64,000 nucleotides of DNA, from positions 1-64,000 of the forward strand of contig JAEUWP010000611.1 of assembly GCA_018524725.1 (NCBI GenBank), in the 5' to 3' direction. Under the pieces are notes generated by a model. That model saw only the letters and a program-made list of their open reading frames with translations, was not told where the DNA came from and made no database searches. This document shows, one piece after another, positions 47,297 through 57,945 of the stretch. Each line of letters starts with the position of its first letter. Positions within the stretch are counted from its first letter, which is position 1. This DNA comes from Podaxis mareebaensis. Lineage: Eukaryota; Basidiomycota; Agaricomycetes; Agaricales; Agaricaceae. The position numbers and the translations under genes are program-made.

Positions 47297-48347
47297 CGGA
47301 AGGATATACGAACCGAGGGCCAAGATTTAGGTGGATATTATCGTTGGGATCTGCCCAATCATGCGGGAAGATTCGGCACGAATCGATGAGGGACAGCCTG
47401 GGCGCCAAATTATGATTGTAGACCCGCCAACAAAAAACTTGCTCCTTTAACGGCATAAAGTGTTATTGATTCAAATAATTTATTTATTTCTTATGGCGAA
47501 TGGGAAAAAGATTTTCAAGTTTCAATCGAAACATCTGAGAGTATCATTGCTTACACACTATGGCCGAGGAAGTCCAGGTTATTACTTACCGTTATGGTTC
47601 ATTAAGGAGCCTGATCCTGGTTCCTATATGTAGTTGGTAGGTTTAGGAACAGTTTCAGATCTTCTGTTTGTCTTACAGTTGTAGGAGGAAGCTGGGCAGT
47701 GAGATATCAACCGACGGCACTGGGCCACCTCATGCCGGGATTTTATTGGGCGACTGACACAAGCCAATTGCGTGAGACCATTTCATATCAAGGACTTATC
47801 TCTCGTCCATCAGTATCGTAGAGGCAGTACTAAGGACTCCAGAACACTTGTTCACACAACATTATTAACGCTCCTGAAATTAGTATTCAGTCGAACTTCT
47901 AGAAGGCTCATTTGTCGTAGCTGAAAGATTACAAGGCGGTCAAATGCAGCGACTTGTCCTGATGGCAAAGGTCTACTTGGGGGAATTCAGTCTAGGCGCT
48001 TGGAATGGCACTAGGCAACCCTAATGGGCAGCGCATACCCTCTTGATGAGTGAGACATGGTTAATGCCGAGTTGGTCGCTGACCGTAATACAAAGCTTAA
48101 TGAGATTTCTCGCAAAATGTGTTTCAACAAGGCATTGAGGCTACGAAATATACAAGCTCGGATACGGCGGTCAAGGGCTCGCGTGAGGATGCTGAGTGCC
48201 TCACTCGCTACAGCGGAAATTATGACGAGCCACCACGCCTCTCAGCGAGGGCCAGATAAACTTGGTAAATAGACATCGTAGATCATGATCACCATGGATC
48301 GTATCGCGTCGTATGAATAACTCGTGATGCTCGAGTACTTAGGTTCA
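47297..48347. other. Intergenic region
   Basis: About 1 kb. A short plus-strand frame (48057-48272) is Arg-rich but has no known domain. An AT-rich patch at about 47460-47500 precedes the F-box gene. Confidence 0.4.
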
Positions 48348-49312
48348 CTATCGTGGTGTCGACGGGGATTCACAAGAGCGGTCCGGGACGTCCCAGATAC
48401 CAATCACAACGTCTTGAATCTACAGACAATATCAACATGAGCATGCAACGTCGAGCGCATTGAAACGTACTCGTTCGCATCTTGAAGGCACGGATAGTGG
48501 TTTTCCGTGTAGAGTGTACTCCGGAGGTGTGGTCGAGCACATTATTAGCCAGTTGTCACCCCGATTCAAGCGATCTAATTCGGCTGTAAAACGCTGATGC
48601 GAAGAGCAAGATTGGCTTCCCGGATGATTCACATATGACGAGTAACGTACGTGGCGACCTGTCACTGTTTGACAGCCCTGGAAAAGAAACAAGATTATAA
48701 AAGAAATGTCATGGGAGCTGAATATGCAACGCACTTGATCTTGGAATTCTGTCCAAGATGTTTCACAATCAGGTTCTTCGAAGTCTATGACCCAGTGTCC
48801 CCATATTCCACTCCAAATACCCTTTGCGGCCGATCGTCAGCTATATTGTGAAAACAAATTCCAAGTGGACAGTACCAAGTCCTCGCAGAACGTAGGTCGG
48901 AGTGCAAGATCATGGATCTGCGCTTGCGACCTTCTACATTCCTCCAGCCCTGCCTGACCTCGGATCGTGCCAATAGATTTTGCAGTATATTCCCGTGTCT
49001 TATATCGTAGGCAGTGTTCTCCACGCTTCAAATTCCGCCAGATCAATGGTTGCAGTGGTTCTCCTCTTGCACCAGCATCTGCACAGGTCGTCCGAAGAGA
49101 GCACTAGCCCTCGTGGCGATGTCCCCACCCGTTCCACCTGATATGATTATCCCGATGGGAAGAAGCCAGACAATAACAATACAAAGGAGACCAATATAAG
49201 TTCCCGATGAAGACTTTGCAGTCATTCGGTAGTGGTCGGAGTCGTAAGGGAGTGCTTCGTAAGGGGTAGAGCTGGCAGGGTCCCTAGATGGGGATGGTTG
49301 TGACGAGGGCAT
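48348..49312 (-). CDS. Cysteine-rich type II membrane protein, conserved basidiomycete family
   Basis: Five exons with introns of 47, 54, 57 and 51 nt give 251 aa. A Ser/Pro-rich cytosolic N terminus (MPSSQPSPSRDPASSTPYEA) precedes one membrane segment (YIGLLCIVIVWLLPIGIIIS). The outer part carries the recurring motif CLRYKTREYTAKS. Evenly spaced cysteines follow: the CEDLG segment, VIDFEEPDCETSWTEFQDQG, CQTVTG, WLIMCSTTPPEYT and GIWDVPDRSCES. I recall this arrangement from many unnamed agaricomycete proteins; function unknown. Intron 2 contains a CTGAC branch site. The 47-nt first intron is the weakest call but is required to keep the frame into RGEHCLRYKTREYT. Confidence 0.78.
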
Positions 49313-50886
49313 AGGTAGGGACGGGAAGCGGGAATAGGTTTGAAAACGGGGAATCGGGAGGAGAGGTTGAGTCGGGTCATTTGAGGAAGGGATTGAAGGA
49401 TGGGGATAGACGTTTTGTGGACGATCGGGCGCTGGCTCGAGCCTTTAAAGCAACATTGCATCAGACAGGGCCGGTTTCGGGGAGGATACTATCTGGACGC
49501 TGGAAAGAAAACTCACGCTACTTGGCGTGGGCGCTGGGTGCTATTGAGGTTTGAGTACATTGAGGTATCGCAGGCATGGTAATCCGGATGGTAGTGATGT
49601 ACTGGTTGAGGGTCGGTTCTGCGATAACTTGTCAGGGGTTAACGAAGGGAGAGGTGAAAGACACTTGCCGAAATCGTGCCTCGGCCACTGACCCAGATGT
49701 AGTCGTCGCTCGGTGTATAGCCATTCCTCAAATTTGGAGGGTACGGCCAAAACGCCAAATGGATTATGGATTGGGAGGAATGGAGACAGGAATTCACGGA
49801 CCCGAGGGCTCCCTATGCAGAGGGGCCCTTTTCATTGGATACACACGCTGGGGAAGTGCTCTCTCGCATGGACAGAAGGACGAGATTAGTTGCTTCGAGG
49901 TTACTGGCGGAAGCGGAAATAAGCGATGGATTTAATTTGGGGAGGTCTGGATTGGTGACGCACAAATGGCAAAAAGCCGACGCACGTTTGTAGCATATGT
50001 ATGGTCAATGCATAGGCCAAGAGCGATGGTTGATATGGGACGTGCTGGGGTGTGCAGCACAGTGCGTGCATCTGGCTGGAATTTGCGTTGAACATTAACA
50101 GGATTATGAAGGGCGGATGAGTGGTGTGAACGAGAATATGAAATTCAGCCTGCAGCCTCAAGCAGCCTCAAGCCTGTAGTTGGGTCATGGATCCGCAGAG
50201 CGCCGGATGACATGCATGGTGAGCGGCACGTGGGTGGTGGCCCTGTAAGGCCCCTACGTAGTGAGCTGAGATAGGGTGGGCTTGATCTGTTCTCTGTTCG
50301 TACAGTACTACTTGCGCAACATGGACCACAGGAACACATTGGATCAGCAGGTCAGCTATCTCAACTATAACTGACACTTATAGTTCTCTGGCTTCGAACA
50401 CCATATGCGCCCATGGCGACCATTGATAAAAATATCATCCGGGTATCACCATACCCCGCATTCCGGGATGTCTGCACTTTAAAATCTACGTCGAAATGCA
50501 GCAACAGGGGGCGTAAAGCGACGAGAAAAGGTTGGCATTGCCCCATACACTATCTAGCAGATGGACAGGAGTAGTGTTGGACACCTTCCAAGCGAAGTGT
50601 AATGCCCAAATTCGCTGAATCCTGGACGGAATATCTAAAAATCACAACCACGAAATGATTCTTGAAACGTGGTTGTGGCTTTCACGTATGACTACGCCAT
50701 GGGAGCATCGTCACCTCTTTCTTCCACGCAATCAAACAATAGATTCTTTCAATTCAATACGTATCAGCAACATGACCAGCTGCCGTCACAGTTCTCGCAA
50801 CATATGCATATATTTGACAAAGTGCACAAGCTGCAGGCTGCATCATTCACAAATCCTGCCCGCCGCCTCGCAGAAGCGATAACGAT
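49313..50886. other. Gene-poor interval
   Basis: About 1.6 kb. Overlapping open frames on both strands near 49.4-50.0 kb (for example MDWEEWRQEFTDPRAPYAEG at 49766) have no recognisable domain. The last few hundred bases must contain the promoter of the DUF6534 gene. Confidence 0.35.
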
Positions 50887-51721
50887 ATGGCTGATAGTCA
50901 GTTCGTAGATCCGGAAGTGAAGCTCCTTGGGTATTCAATGATGAGCTTTGCGGGACTTGGGGTGCTGGAGGTTGGAGTTTGCATTAGCTTCTTATTATTC
51001 GGTGTCGTCATCAGTCAGAGCGTTATTTATTTCCGGCGGTACTCGAGGGACGATCCTTGGGTTTTAAGATTTTTGGTACGCGTTTGTTGTCCACCTTGCA
51101 ATGCACAGCACTAATATAGTTTCTGTAGGTTTCGCTTTTACTGTGAGTTTGAGTCCAATGAAATAGTGAGCTCGACTGAGGCCATTCAAGTTTCTTCGAG
51201 CTCGCCCACTCAGCGGTCATATTAGGAATGGTCTATTCTATCTCTATCACATTCTCCCGCCTTGACATAATCCCCCAAAACTCGTACTTTCTAGCAACAA
51301 CCAACGTGCTAGAAAATCTCGTCTCTCTTCTCGTCCAATCTTTCTTCTCTTACCGGGTCTATCGTCTTTCCAAACGCTTCTCGCTTGGACTTCTATGCTG
51401 GACGTTGGCCACACTAAGGCTAATCGGCGGTATTGCTGTTGCCGTGGAGAGTTACCTGGACGTGCCCAGGGTCCCTAACGGGATCGTAATGGTTACAAAG
51501 TTCGGATGGTTGATTACGGCAACATTCGTCCTTGGAGCGCTCGTCGACGTCGTTATTGCATTGCTGCAAGTCTGGTACTTGAGGGGTGTCGTAAAGCGTC
51601 TGCAGGACAAGAGGTATCCATGCCGCTGTTCGCGGAATTTGTTCGGTATCTTCTGACGAGTCGTCAAATCGGCAGGACGCTGGCAACACTGGAGAATGTT
51701 ATACAGTCGTCTCTCTCTTAA
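50887..51721 (+). CDS. DUF6534-type multi-pass membrane protein, C-terminally truncated
   Basis: Exon 1 (50887-51075) starts MADSQFVDPEVKLLGYSMMS and carries a membrane helix. A 14-nt microexon (51129-51142) and the next exon join as LVSLLLFFELAHSAVILGMV. Later helices include SYFLATTNVLENLVSLLVQS, WLITATFVLGALVDVVIALL and LQVWYLRGVVKRLQDK. The total is 223 aa. This is the membrane core of the DUF6534 family, common in agaricomycetes; function unknown. The frame ends at a TAA (51719-51721) inside the left terminal repeat of an inserted element, so the usual last helix and cytosolic tail are missing. Probably a disrupted allele. Confidence 0.75.
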
Positions 51722-52321
51722 CTGATAGGTCTCCGTGGACACCTTGGGCTATCAGTTATGACGGAGTATTAGTTTTGAAAGAGAACATATGTTACATAAT
51801 ACTTTCCAGCCTAATAGATGTTGACGGTGAACAGTGCAAACAACGGTTATTTACGACGAAAGAAATCTCTAATGTGAGTGTCTTTCAGTGAAGTGGCTTG
51901 AGCAGCGTGAACTTCTCAAGAGTAAGCTCTCAAGCCACTGGGCCAATGGAGTATGATCCGCGTGAGCAAGAAAACGGTTCACGAGCATTTGTACCTGGAG
52001 AAAGTCACTCAACAATGAATTTTTCTTAATAGATATTTTCATTTTCTGGTCATCCCGAGCGCCCAAGCAACAAATTAAGTGACCCAAAAGTAGCCTCAGC
52101 TGAGCTTGTCCAATGAGATCGGCCCACACTCAGTCAGCGCTCTCAGGCGCTATCTCGGCGCTATCAGTTTCGTACCCTCACAAGGCCTATCAGTTATTAG
52201 GTATGACAAAGTATCAGATATGAGGTCCAAATCCCCGCCTACCAACTCCGTCGCCGCCTCTATCTATCAGTTAGGACAGAGTATCAGTTTTGACAGCTAT
52301 CAGTTATAAGAGAGTCGACTG
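51704..52321. mobile_element. 618-bp non-autonomous TIR element (Tc1/mariner-like MITE)
   Basis: The element is bounded by inverted repeats of about 25 bp: CAGTCGTCTCTCTCTTAACT on the left, and its near match CAGTCGACTCTCTTATAACT read from the right end inward. It is flanked by TA on both sides (51702-51703 and 52322-52323), fitting a TA target duplication. Variants of CTATCAGTTA recur just inside both ends as subterminal repeats. No transposase frame is present. It is inserted in the 3' coding part of the DUF6534 gene. Confidence 0.75.
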
Positions 52322-55300
52322 TAAATTGGTGCCTCCGTACGTAACTCCTTGTACAATGTGCTGTACAGAGAGCTGAGCTAATTGTATTCTATTGTACTCG
52401 TGATATTAGAAACCGGACTAATCACGAGGTACAACAGTTCTTGGACTAAGAAAGCCTCTTCCTCGACGAGTCTAACTAATCTCTAACTTCATGACAGCAT
52501 AACTTCGGTGCTAGTCATCGTCTGCGTCAGTGACCTTCTCTATTCAAACTAGTCCTCAATGTGGCACTGAGAAGTACGCCTTTTTTATAGTTCCAGATCA
52601 TGAGAAACCGTAGGTCTAGTCTCATTCGCCGCGGGGCTTTCCGGCGCTTCACGTTGGTGCTAACTGTACTTTGACTTGATTACTGGATGCAGAGGTGTGG
52701 GTAGCGATCTACCTGGTGCTCGCGAAATGTATGCCGCTTTGCTTTTCTTTCGCCGCTTAGGGTTGATGATCTCGGGATGAAGTGTATTCGAACTCGCTAT
52801 TAACTGCGTACGGCGTTTTCTTGTCCGGCTGCGGTTACGCGCTGATAATATGTTCTCTCTCCATTTCTCATCACTCTGTCGTCTTTGGCTTTTATCATCC
52901 AGATTGCTGCTTCGGCCGACGCGAGATGGCTCCAAGATTGTAGGTGTGAACATCAGCAGTGGACTATCGTCTCTTGGAGGGACGCATTATTCCAGCCGGA
53001 GTACTGGTACGTTGTGCTCAAGCATGGTTTGCGGTTCGGAAATGAAAGGCCCAGGGACTCATTTTCATTTTTTTTCTTTTGTTGCGGGCGTAGATCGGAA
53101 TGAGGCGCCTCAGCTTGTTGTTGCATTAACACCATTTAATGGCAACGGTGTACCTGTACGTGCTCTGTCTCTGATTAATTGGACTTCAATTAACGAGGTG
53201 ATTTGTAAAGCTCCAACCGGTCAGAAAGTGACCGTCGCCGAAGGAGGCTGCGTTCCCTAACCGCGTTTGAACTCGCTCGATCAGCCTTTCTCCAAATTCC
53301 GGGGGTGGTACGATATGTTGGGATCTATGACAGGGATACCCTGCATTTAGGTCTTCGGCGTAGGGCACCGATGACAAGACGTTTCCTTGTATGCAAGTTT
53401 GCAGGGCCTGTCTCCAAGGAAGATAGGGAAAATGTATTATTATTAGCCGCCGTGGCAGAGTTCAATGAAATCTTCTGGAATTCGAAAACGATCATCAGAC
53501 TGGGGGAATCTATGAATGGGCGGGCTCTATGTCCTTTAGGGATATCTGCTTACTTCTGGGGCGAGGAATTCCGGGGGGGTCGGTGAATTGGAAGTATGGT
53601 GATGCGTTGATGAGGGGGCGGTACTTGAATGGGAATCGTTGACATATTGGATGGTCAATCTTGTTATGGTATCAGAGTTCGGGATCAAGTTGAGAATATA
53701 TCCGATGATGTGATATCATATCAGAGATCACCGTGATTCATGCGAGGTGGGAGGGGGATTTATGGCTATATCCATTTTTACCACTGTGTATGGCGGCGTG
53801 ATTGGGGTGAGCGAGCACAAATGATTGAGGCTGTATACGATTTATTACAATGTAGTGTGCCCTACTGTATTGACAACGGAAGTGGGTGATTTGAGAAACT
53901 GAATTAAGTGGCTATTTATAGCGCCAAGTGCGACTCCGAGTTGAGGTGAGGAGGCAGTTGCGGATGTGCAAGGTTCATTCAGGAGCGTTTGTGACCCTGA
54001 GGATCATTGCAGTTACTCCATCTGTACATTCTATTTGCTGCGAGTGCGGAAAATGGTGAAGAGGAATTCGGGAGAGAAAGGAAGACTCCCAGTCCACTGC
54101 GTTGGAGTTGCGCTCAGACTGGGATGAACAGGAACGTGGTGCGGCCGAGGTTGCGGACATTAAGTGTAAAGGTTCAGGATGATAAGTAGGTATGCGGATT
54201 GCAGTGCAGTGCGTCCAGTACCAAGGTACATCGTGTTGATTACAGTAGTGGCGCAGTGCGTGGAACACAAGGACGTTGGGGGTGTGGACTGCGCCTCGGA
54301 TTCCGCTGGAAGAGTGTGGTGGACACGAAGTTTACGCGTTGCAGGAGAGTTGGGGGCGTCGAAAAGAAGCTGGAGTGATGACAAGGAGTCGGAAAGTTAG
54401 AACGCGTTGATGGTGCTTGGTTTACTCTGTTTCTGCGCTTAAAGGCTCAGGTTGTGCCTCGTGCTTGTGGGACCGAGGCTTGGATGGAGAGTCTCGGCGG
54501 GCATGGTGTGATGGCTCCGGAGAGGCTATAGCCGGCGACTGGCTGTGGATTCTGGGATGGGGGCTCGGGAGTATATTTGGACGGCGGTAGTGGTGTGAAG
54601 GTATGTGTTGAGAATGAGTTAGTAGAGTTGTTGGTTAGTGGGCTACCGCACAGCCTACTGAGAAAGAAGTCATTCTGCTTCTGAGATCTCGGGATCACAC
54701 ACATAGAACGGCTTCGAGGGGAAGTGAACTAGCCACAGACTCGGAGGAACATACACGGGAGGCTTTACGGCATTGATAGCCATTCTTGGGCCGGATGCGG
54801 GAGTGAGGATGTGACACGGCGGCCGCTGATGGTGGATGATTGGTCAAGATGAGGGGGGTACACGTGTGCGGGATGTGGGGTAATGGGTTCATGGATAAGC
54901 GTTTGGGACTGTATTACACTTACTCATGACAGGTGGGCGGGCAAGAGCTGATTGGACGGTTGTTGGATGGAGTGAAGGCGTGGGAGAGGGGGCGGAGGAG
55001 AAAAGGGATCGGATGGCGAGATAAGCCGGGGCTAGAGAAGGAAGGGGTGTTCACAGGAGCGGAGAGAAGCGGTGTAGCCGAGGACATGAGCGGGGGAGTG
55101 AGGCGCAGGATGGGCTTGCGGGCGGCTAACAGACATCATATGATACAGAAAATCTGAAAAGAAGGGGAGATGGTGTGTGAAGCGATTATTCCGGGAAAGC
55201 GGGTGGACTTGGTGCGCCGCTGGGAGAGCGGTCGGCAGAAGGGGGGCAAGGAGTACACGAGGACAGCGAAAACGTGTGTATCGGATGTGTACAGTACGCT

Positions 55301-55550
55301 ATGTATAGTATTGTAGGCAGTGCTAGAAGAACTATCTCGAGATATCTACAGCCTCCGCTGGGTCGGGCCCTCGGTCGGCAGGCGGGAACCCCAACGACGA
55401 TATGCCATTTATGGGAGGGGAGTCGGCCACGAGGCACGGGTGTGACGCGGGCGGTGCCGAGATGTGGGATGTGACTGGGTCACGATATGTCACGATGCGT
55501 CACGATACGCGCACTTATCAGGAAGACGGCTTTCTCTTCCAAACCACACT
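52322..55550. other. Gene-poor interval
   Basis: About 3.2 kb without a supported gene. The first bases after the TIR element continue the interrupted DUF6534 frame briefly (NWCLRT, then a stop). Frames at 52850-53260 and 53305-53586 on the plus strand look partly protein-like (FLVCKFAGPVSKEDRENVLL) but match no known family. On the minus strand, 54.4-55.4 kb has Pro/Ser/Thr-rich open frames that are probably by-products of biased composition. Confidence 0.35.
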
Positions 55551-57659
55551 ATGGACAACACCGACGACGCTGCTGAATATTCAAACTCCCAGCTCGCTAC
55601 CCTCCTCGCGGACGCCTACAAGGATGTTGACAACCTCAGGCGCGAGCTTGCAACAGCAAAGAAACGCGCAGAAAAGGCAGAGCGTCTCCTCGTCGGTCTC
55701 CAAACCATTCAGCAGTCCGCTGCCGAGGTCTCTTCGTCCTCTGGTCAGTCTCCAGATGTCGCAAGAATGATCATGGACTATGAGGATCGCCTCTCTCGTG
55801 CAGAGCGCGCCAGGGACGATGCTGAGGCCCGCAGACGCGCCATCCAAGAAAACTGGCTCTCTCTCGAACGCTATCTTGCTCATATTGAACACAGGGCTCA
55901 CGATGCCCGTTCTCACTTTGCTCGCATCGTCTCTGGAGACAATACGACACTCTCACTGCCCTCACTTACGCCCTATGCTCCTGCTTCAGTGAGTCCGTTG
56001 CTACCTCGTTCATCGCCAGTTCTGATTGGGACCAGCACCAGAACTCTTCCCACGTCTTTCCACCCCTCCCACCGCACCCAAATCCCAACCCAGGGCGGCG
56101 GCCACGTACCCCGAGCATGGACTCGAACTTTCCACAGCCTCCCGCCAAGCGATCAAGAGGCGACAACGACGATCGCGGCCGACGCTACCCTGACCCCGTG
56201 CGTCCATCATCATCACAAACTTGATTTTCCGTTCTGATCCTCCTCACACAGGCCTACCCAGCCCATCCGCAAACCTATGACGACTATCGCATTCGCCGGG
56301 AGCCCCGCATGATTCGCCCCGGCGGTCACCGTTCCCGAAGCCGTTCCTCGGAAAAGTCAATCTCATCGGTGGATGAAATGCTCCTACAAGCCACTGCCGC
56401 AGAATCAAATGGAACCAACGGAACCCAGACCCGACGGCCACATAATGCGAACAGCACCAGCAATCACTCACAGAACCTTCATCCGCCGAATGCATACCCG
56501 TCTGTGCAACGTTCTCACCCGGATTCGCCACCCTACCCCGCAAACCGACCTCGTGTTGATCACCCTGGGCCACTGGCCCCCGCAAACCAGGCCCAGCCCT
56601 ATCACTTTGCGCCCGTCGTCACGGGCGCCCCACCGAAAAAACAAAAGTTCACGGGTGGTGTTACTCCCGCAGCAAGCGCCAATAATCTCGGTGGGTGAAA
56701 TGAACTTCTGATTATGGCAATCCTGACCCAAAACCATGCAGGTCCGATCGAAACGCCACCTGTGCCCACGCCACCGGTGGCAGCTTTTCCGCCTACGAAT
56801 GCAGAAGGGCAGCGGATCTGCCGACAATGTGGTCTCCCTGGCCGATACAAGGACGGGAAATGTGTCGAGAAGTGGGGTCCCGGTCCGATGGGACCAGGGA
56901 CTGTATGTGATAGGTTAGTGGGCCAGAAACCCAGGTTGACACACTCGCTAACGACCCTACAGGTGCCGGAAAAAGATGAAGCGGGTGGAGAGACGCGGTA
57001 CACTGGAACAACAGCTCGCAAACGCCAATACACTTGGGCGTGCAGGATCACATGTGGTTGTACAGCATCCTGGGGAGCGGAGCCTTCAACGTTCAGATAC
57101 GGTCCTTACGCATCAGTCACAACAAACTCAGGGTAACAATGGAAGTCAAATGAGCTTTAGAACAGTGATGAACTCATCAAGCCCTGGCAAGACGGGACGC
57201 GCGATGAGTCCACCCCCCGCGATTGCGTCAATAAAGGACGATGATGAGAATGCCGGTCGCAGTAGTCGTTCGAGTTCGCGTAACGGACGGCCAGGGTCGA
57301 AGCAGCAGCCGCAAGCACCTCCGCAGACGCATCTTACAGTGCCTGCGAAGCGGTCACCATTAGCATCTGGGTCTGTATCTGGAGATGGCAAGGATCCGTC
57401 ACCGAGTGGGAGGGTCGAGGTAGATGGAGAGACAGATGCGGATGCGGAAGCAGAGGTAGATGCTGATGCCGAGGGAGACGGTGATAACGAGGAGTATGAA
57501 ATTGACGATGATGACGAACCTCCGCCACGACGCAAGGGCCGGGACATTATCCGTGCAGTACGAGAAGCGGACGAAGAGCTGCTGGAGGCTGTTGATGCTG
57601 CCGAGGCGAACAGCAGCAGCTCACATGCTGGCGGTCGACGATATCACGATGAGGATTGA
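55551..57659 (+). CDS. GATA-like zinc-finger protein with N-terminal coiled coil
   Basis: Five exons (55551-55988, 56036-56197, 56252-56690, 56742-56913, 56963-57659) splice to 635 aa. The start MDNTDDAAEYSNSQLATLLA leads into a coiled coil (KDVDNLRRELATAKKRAEKA) and a second helical stretch (YEDRLSRAERARDDAEARRR). A disordered middle contains SRSRSSEKSISSVDEML. The zinc finger spans an intron: ICRQCGLPGRYKDGKC, then GPGPMGPGTVCDRCRKKMKR, a GATA-like Cys4 arrangement with a long loop. The C terminus is Ser/Asp/Glu-rich and contains RRKGRDIIRAVREADEELLE. A chromatin or transcription role is likely; the exact family name is uncertain. Confidence 0.85.
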
Positions 57660-57945
57660 AATGATGATTTGCTATCTGAAATACGCATTGTTGTCGGTTA
57701 TACCCTGCATTATGAGGATTATACTTGTAGTTGTATCTGTAATAAAACATGCTGCAGTGATAAATGAGTCTATCACGTGATTGCTGTTTATGGATCGCTC
57801 TGTGCGCTCGCCGTTGGCCCCGACGACGAACAAACAGCTCTTACTCACTGACCACGACAACGACAACGACAGAACTCTACTCTATCTGGTCTGGCATTCA
57901 CTTGCTCTGACCATCTATTACGACCCTGCTACAGTTATCTATTCT

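Noticed and set aside
54447..55437. Minus-strand Pro/Ser/Thr-rich open frames as a gene
   Set aside because: No domain, no convincing splice set and biased composition on both strands.
57781..57945. Upstream ATG extension of the BCAS3 gene
   Set aside because: The added residues look like untranslated leader. The start at 57946 begins a typical Pro-rich N terminus.
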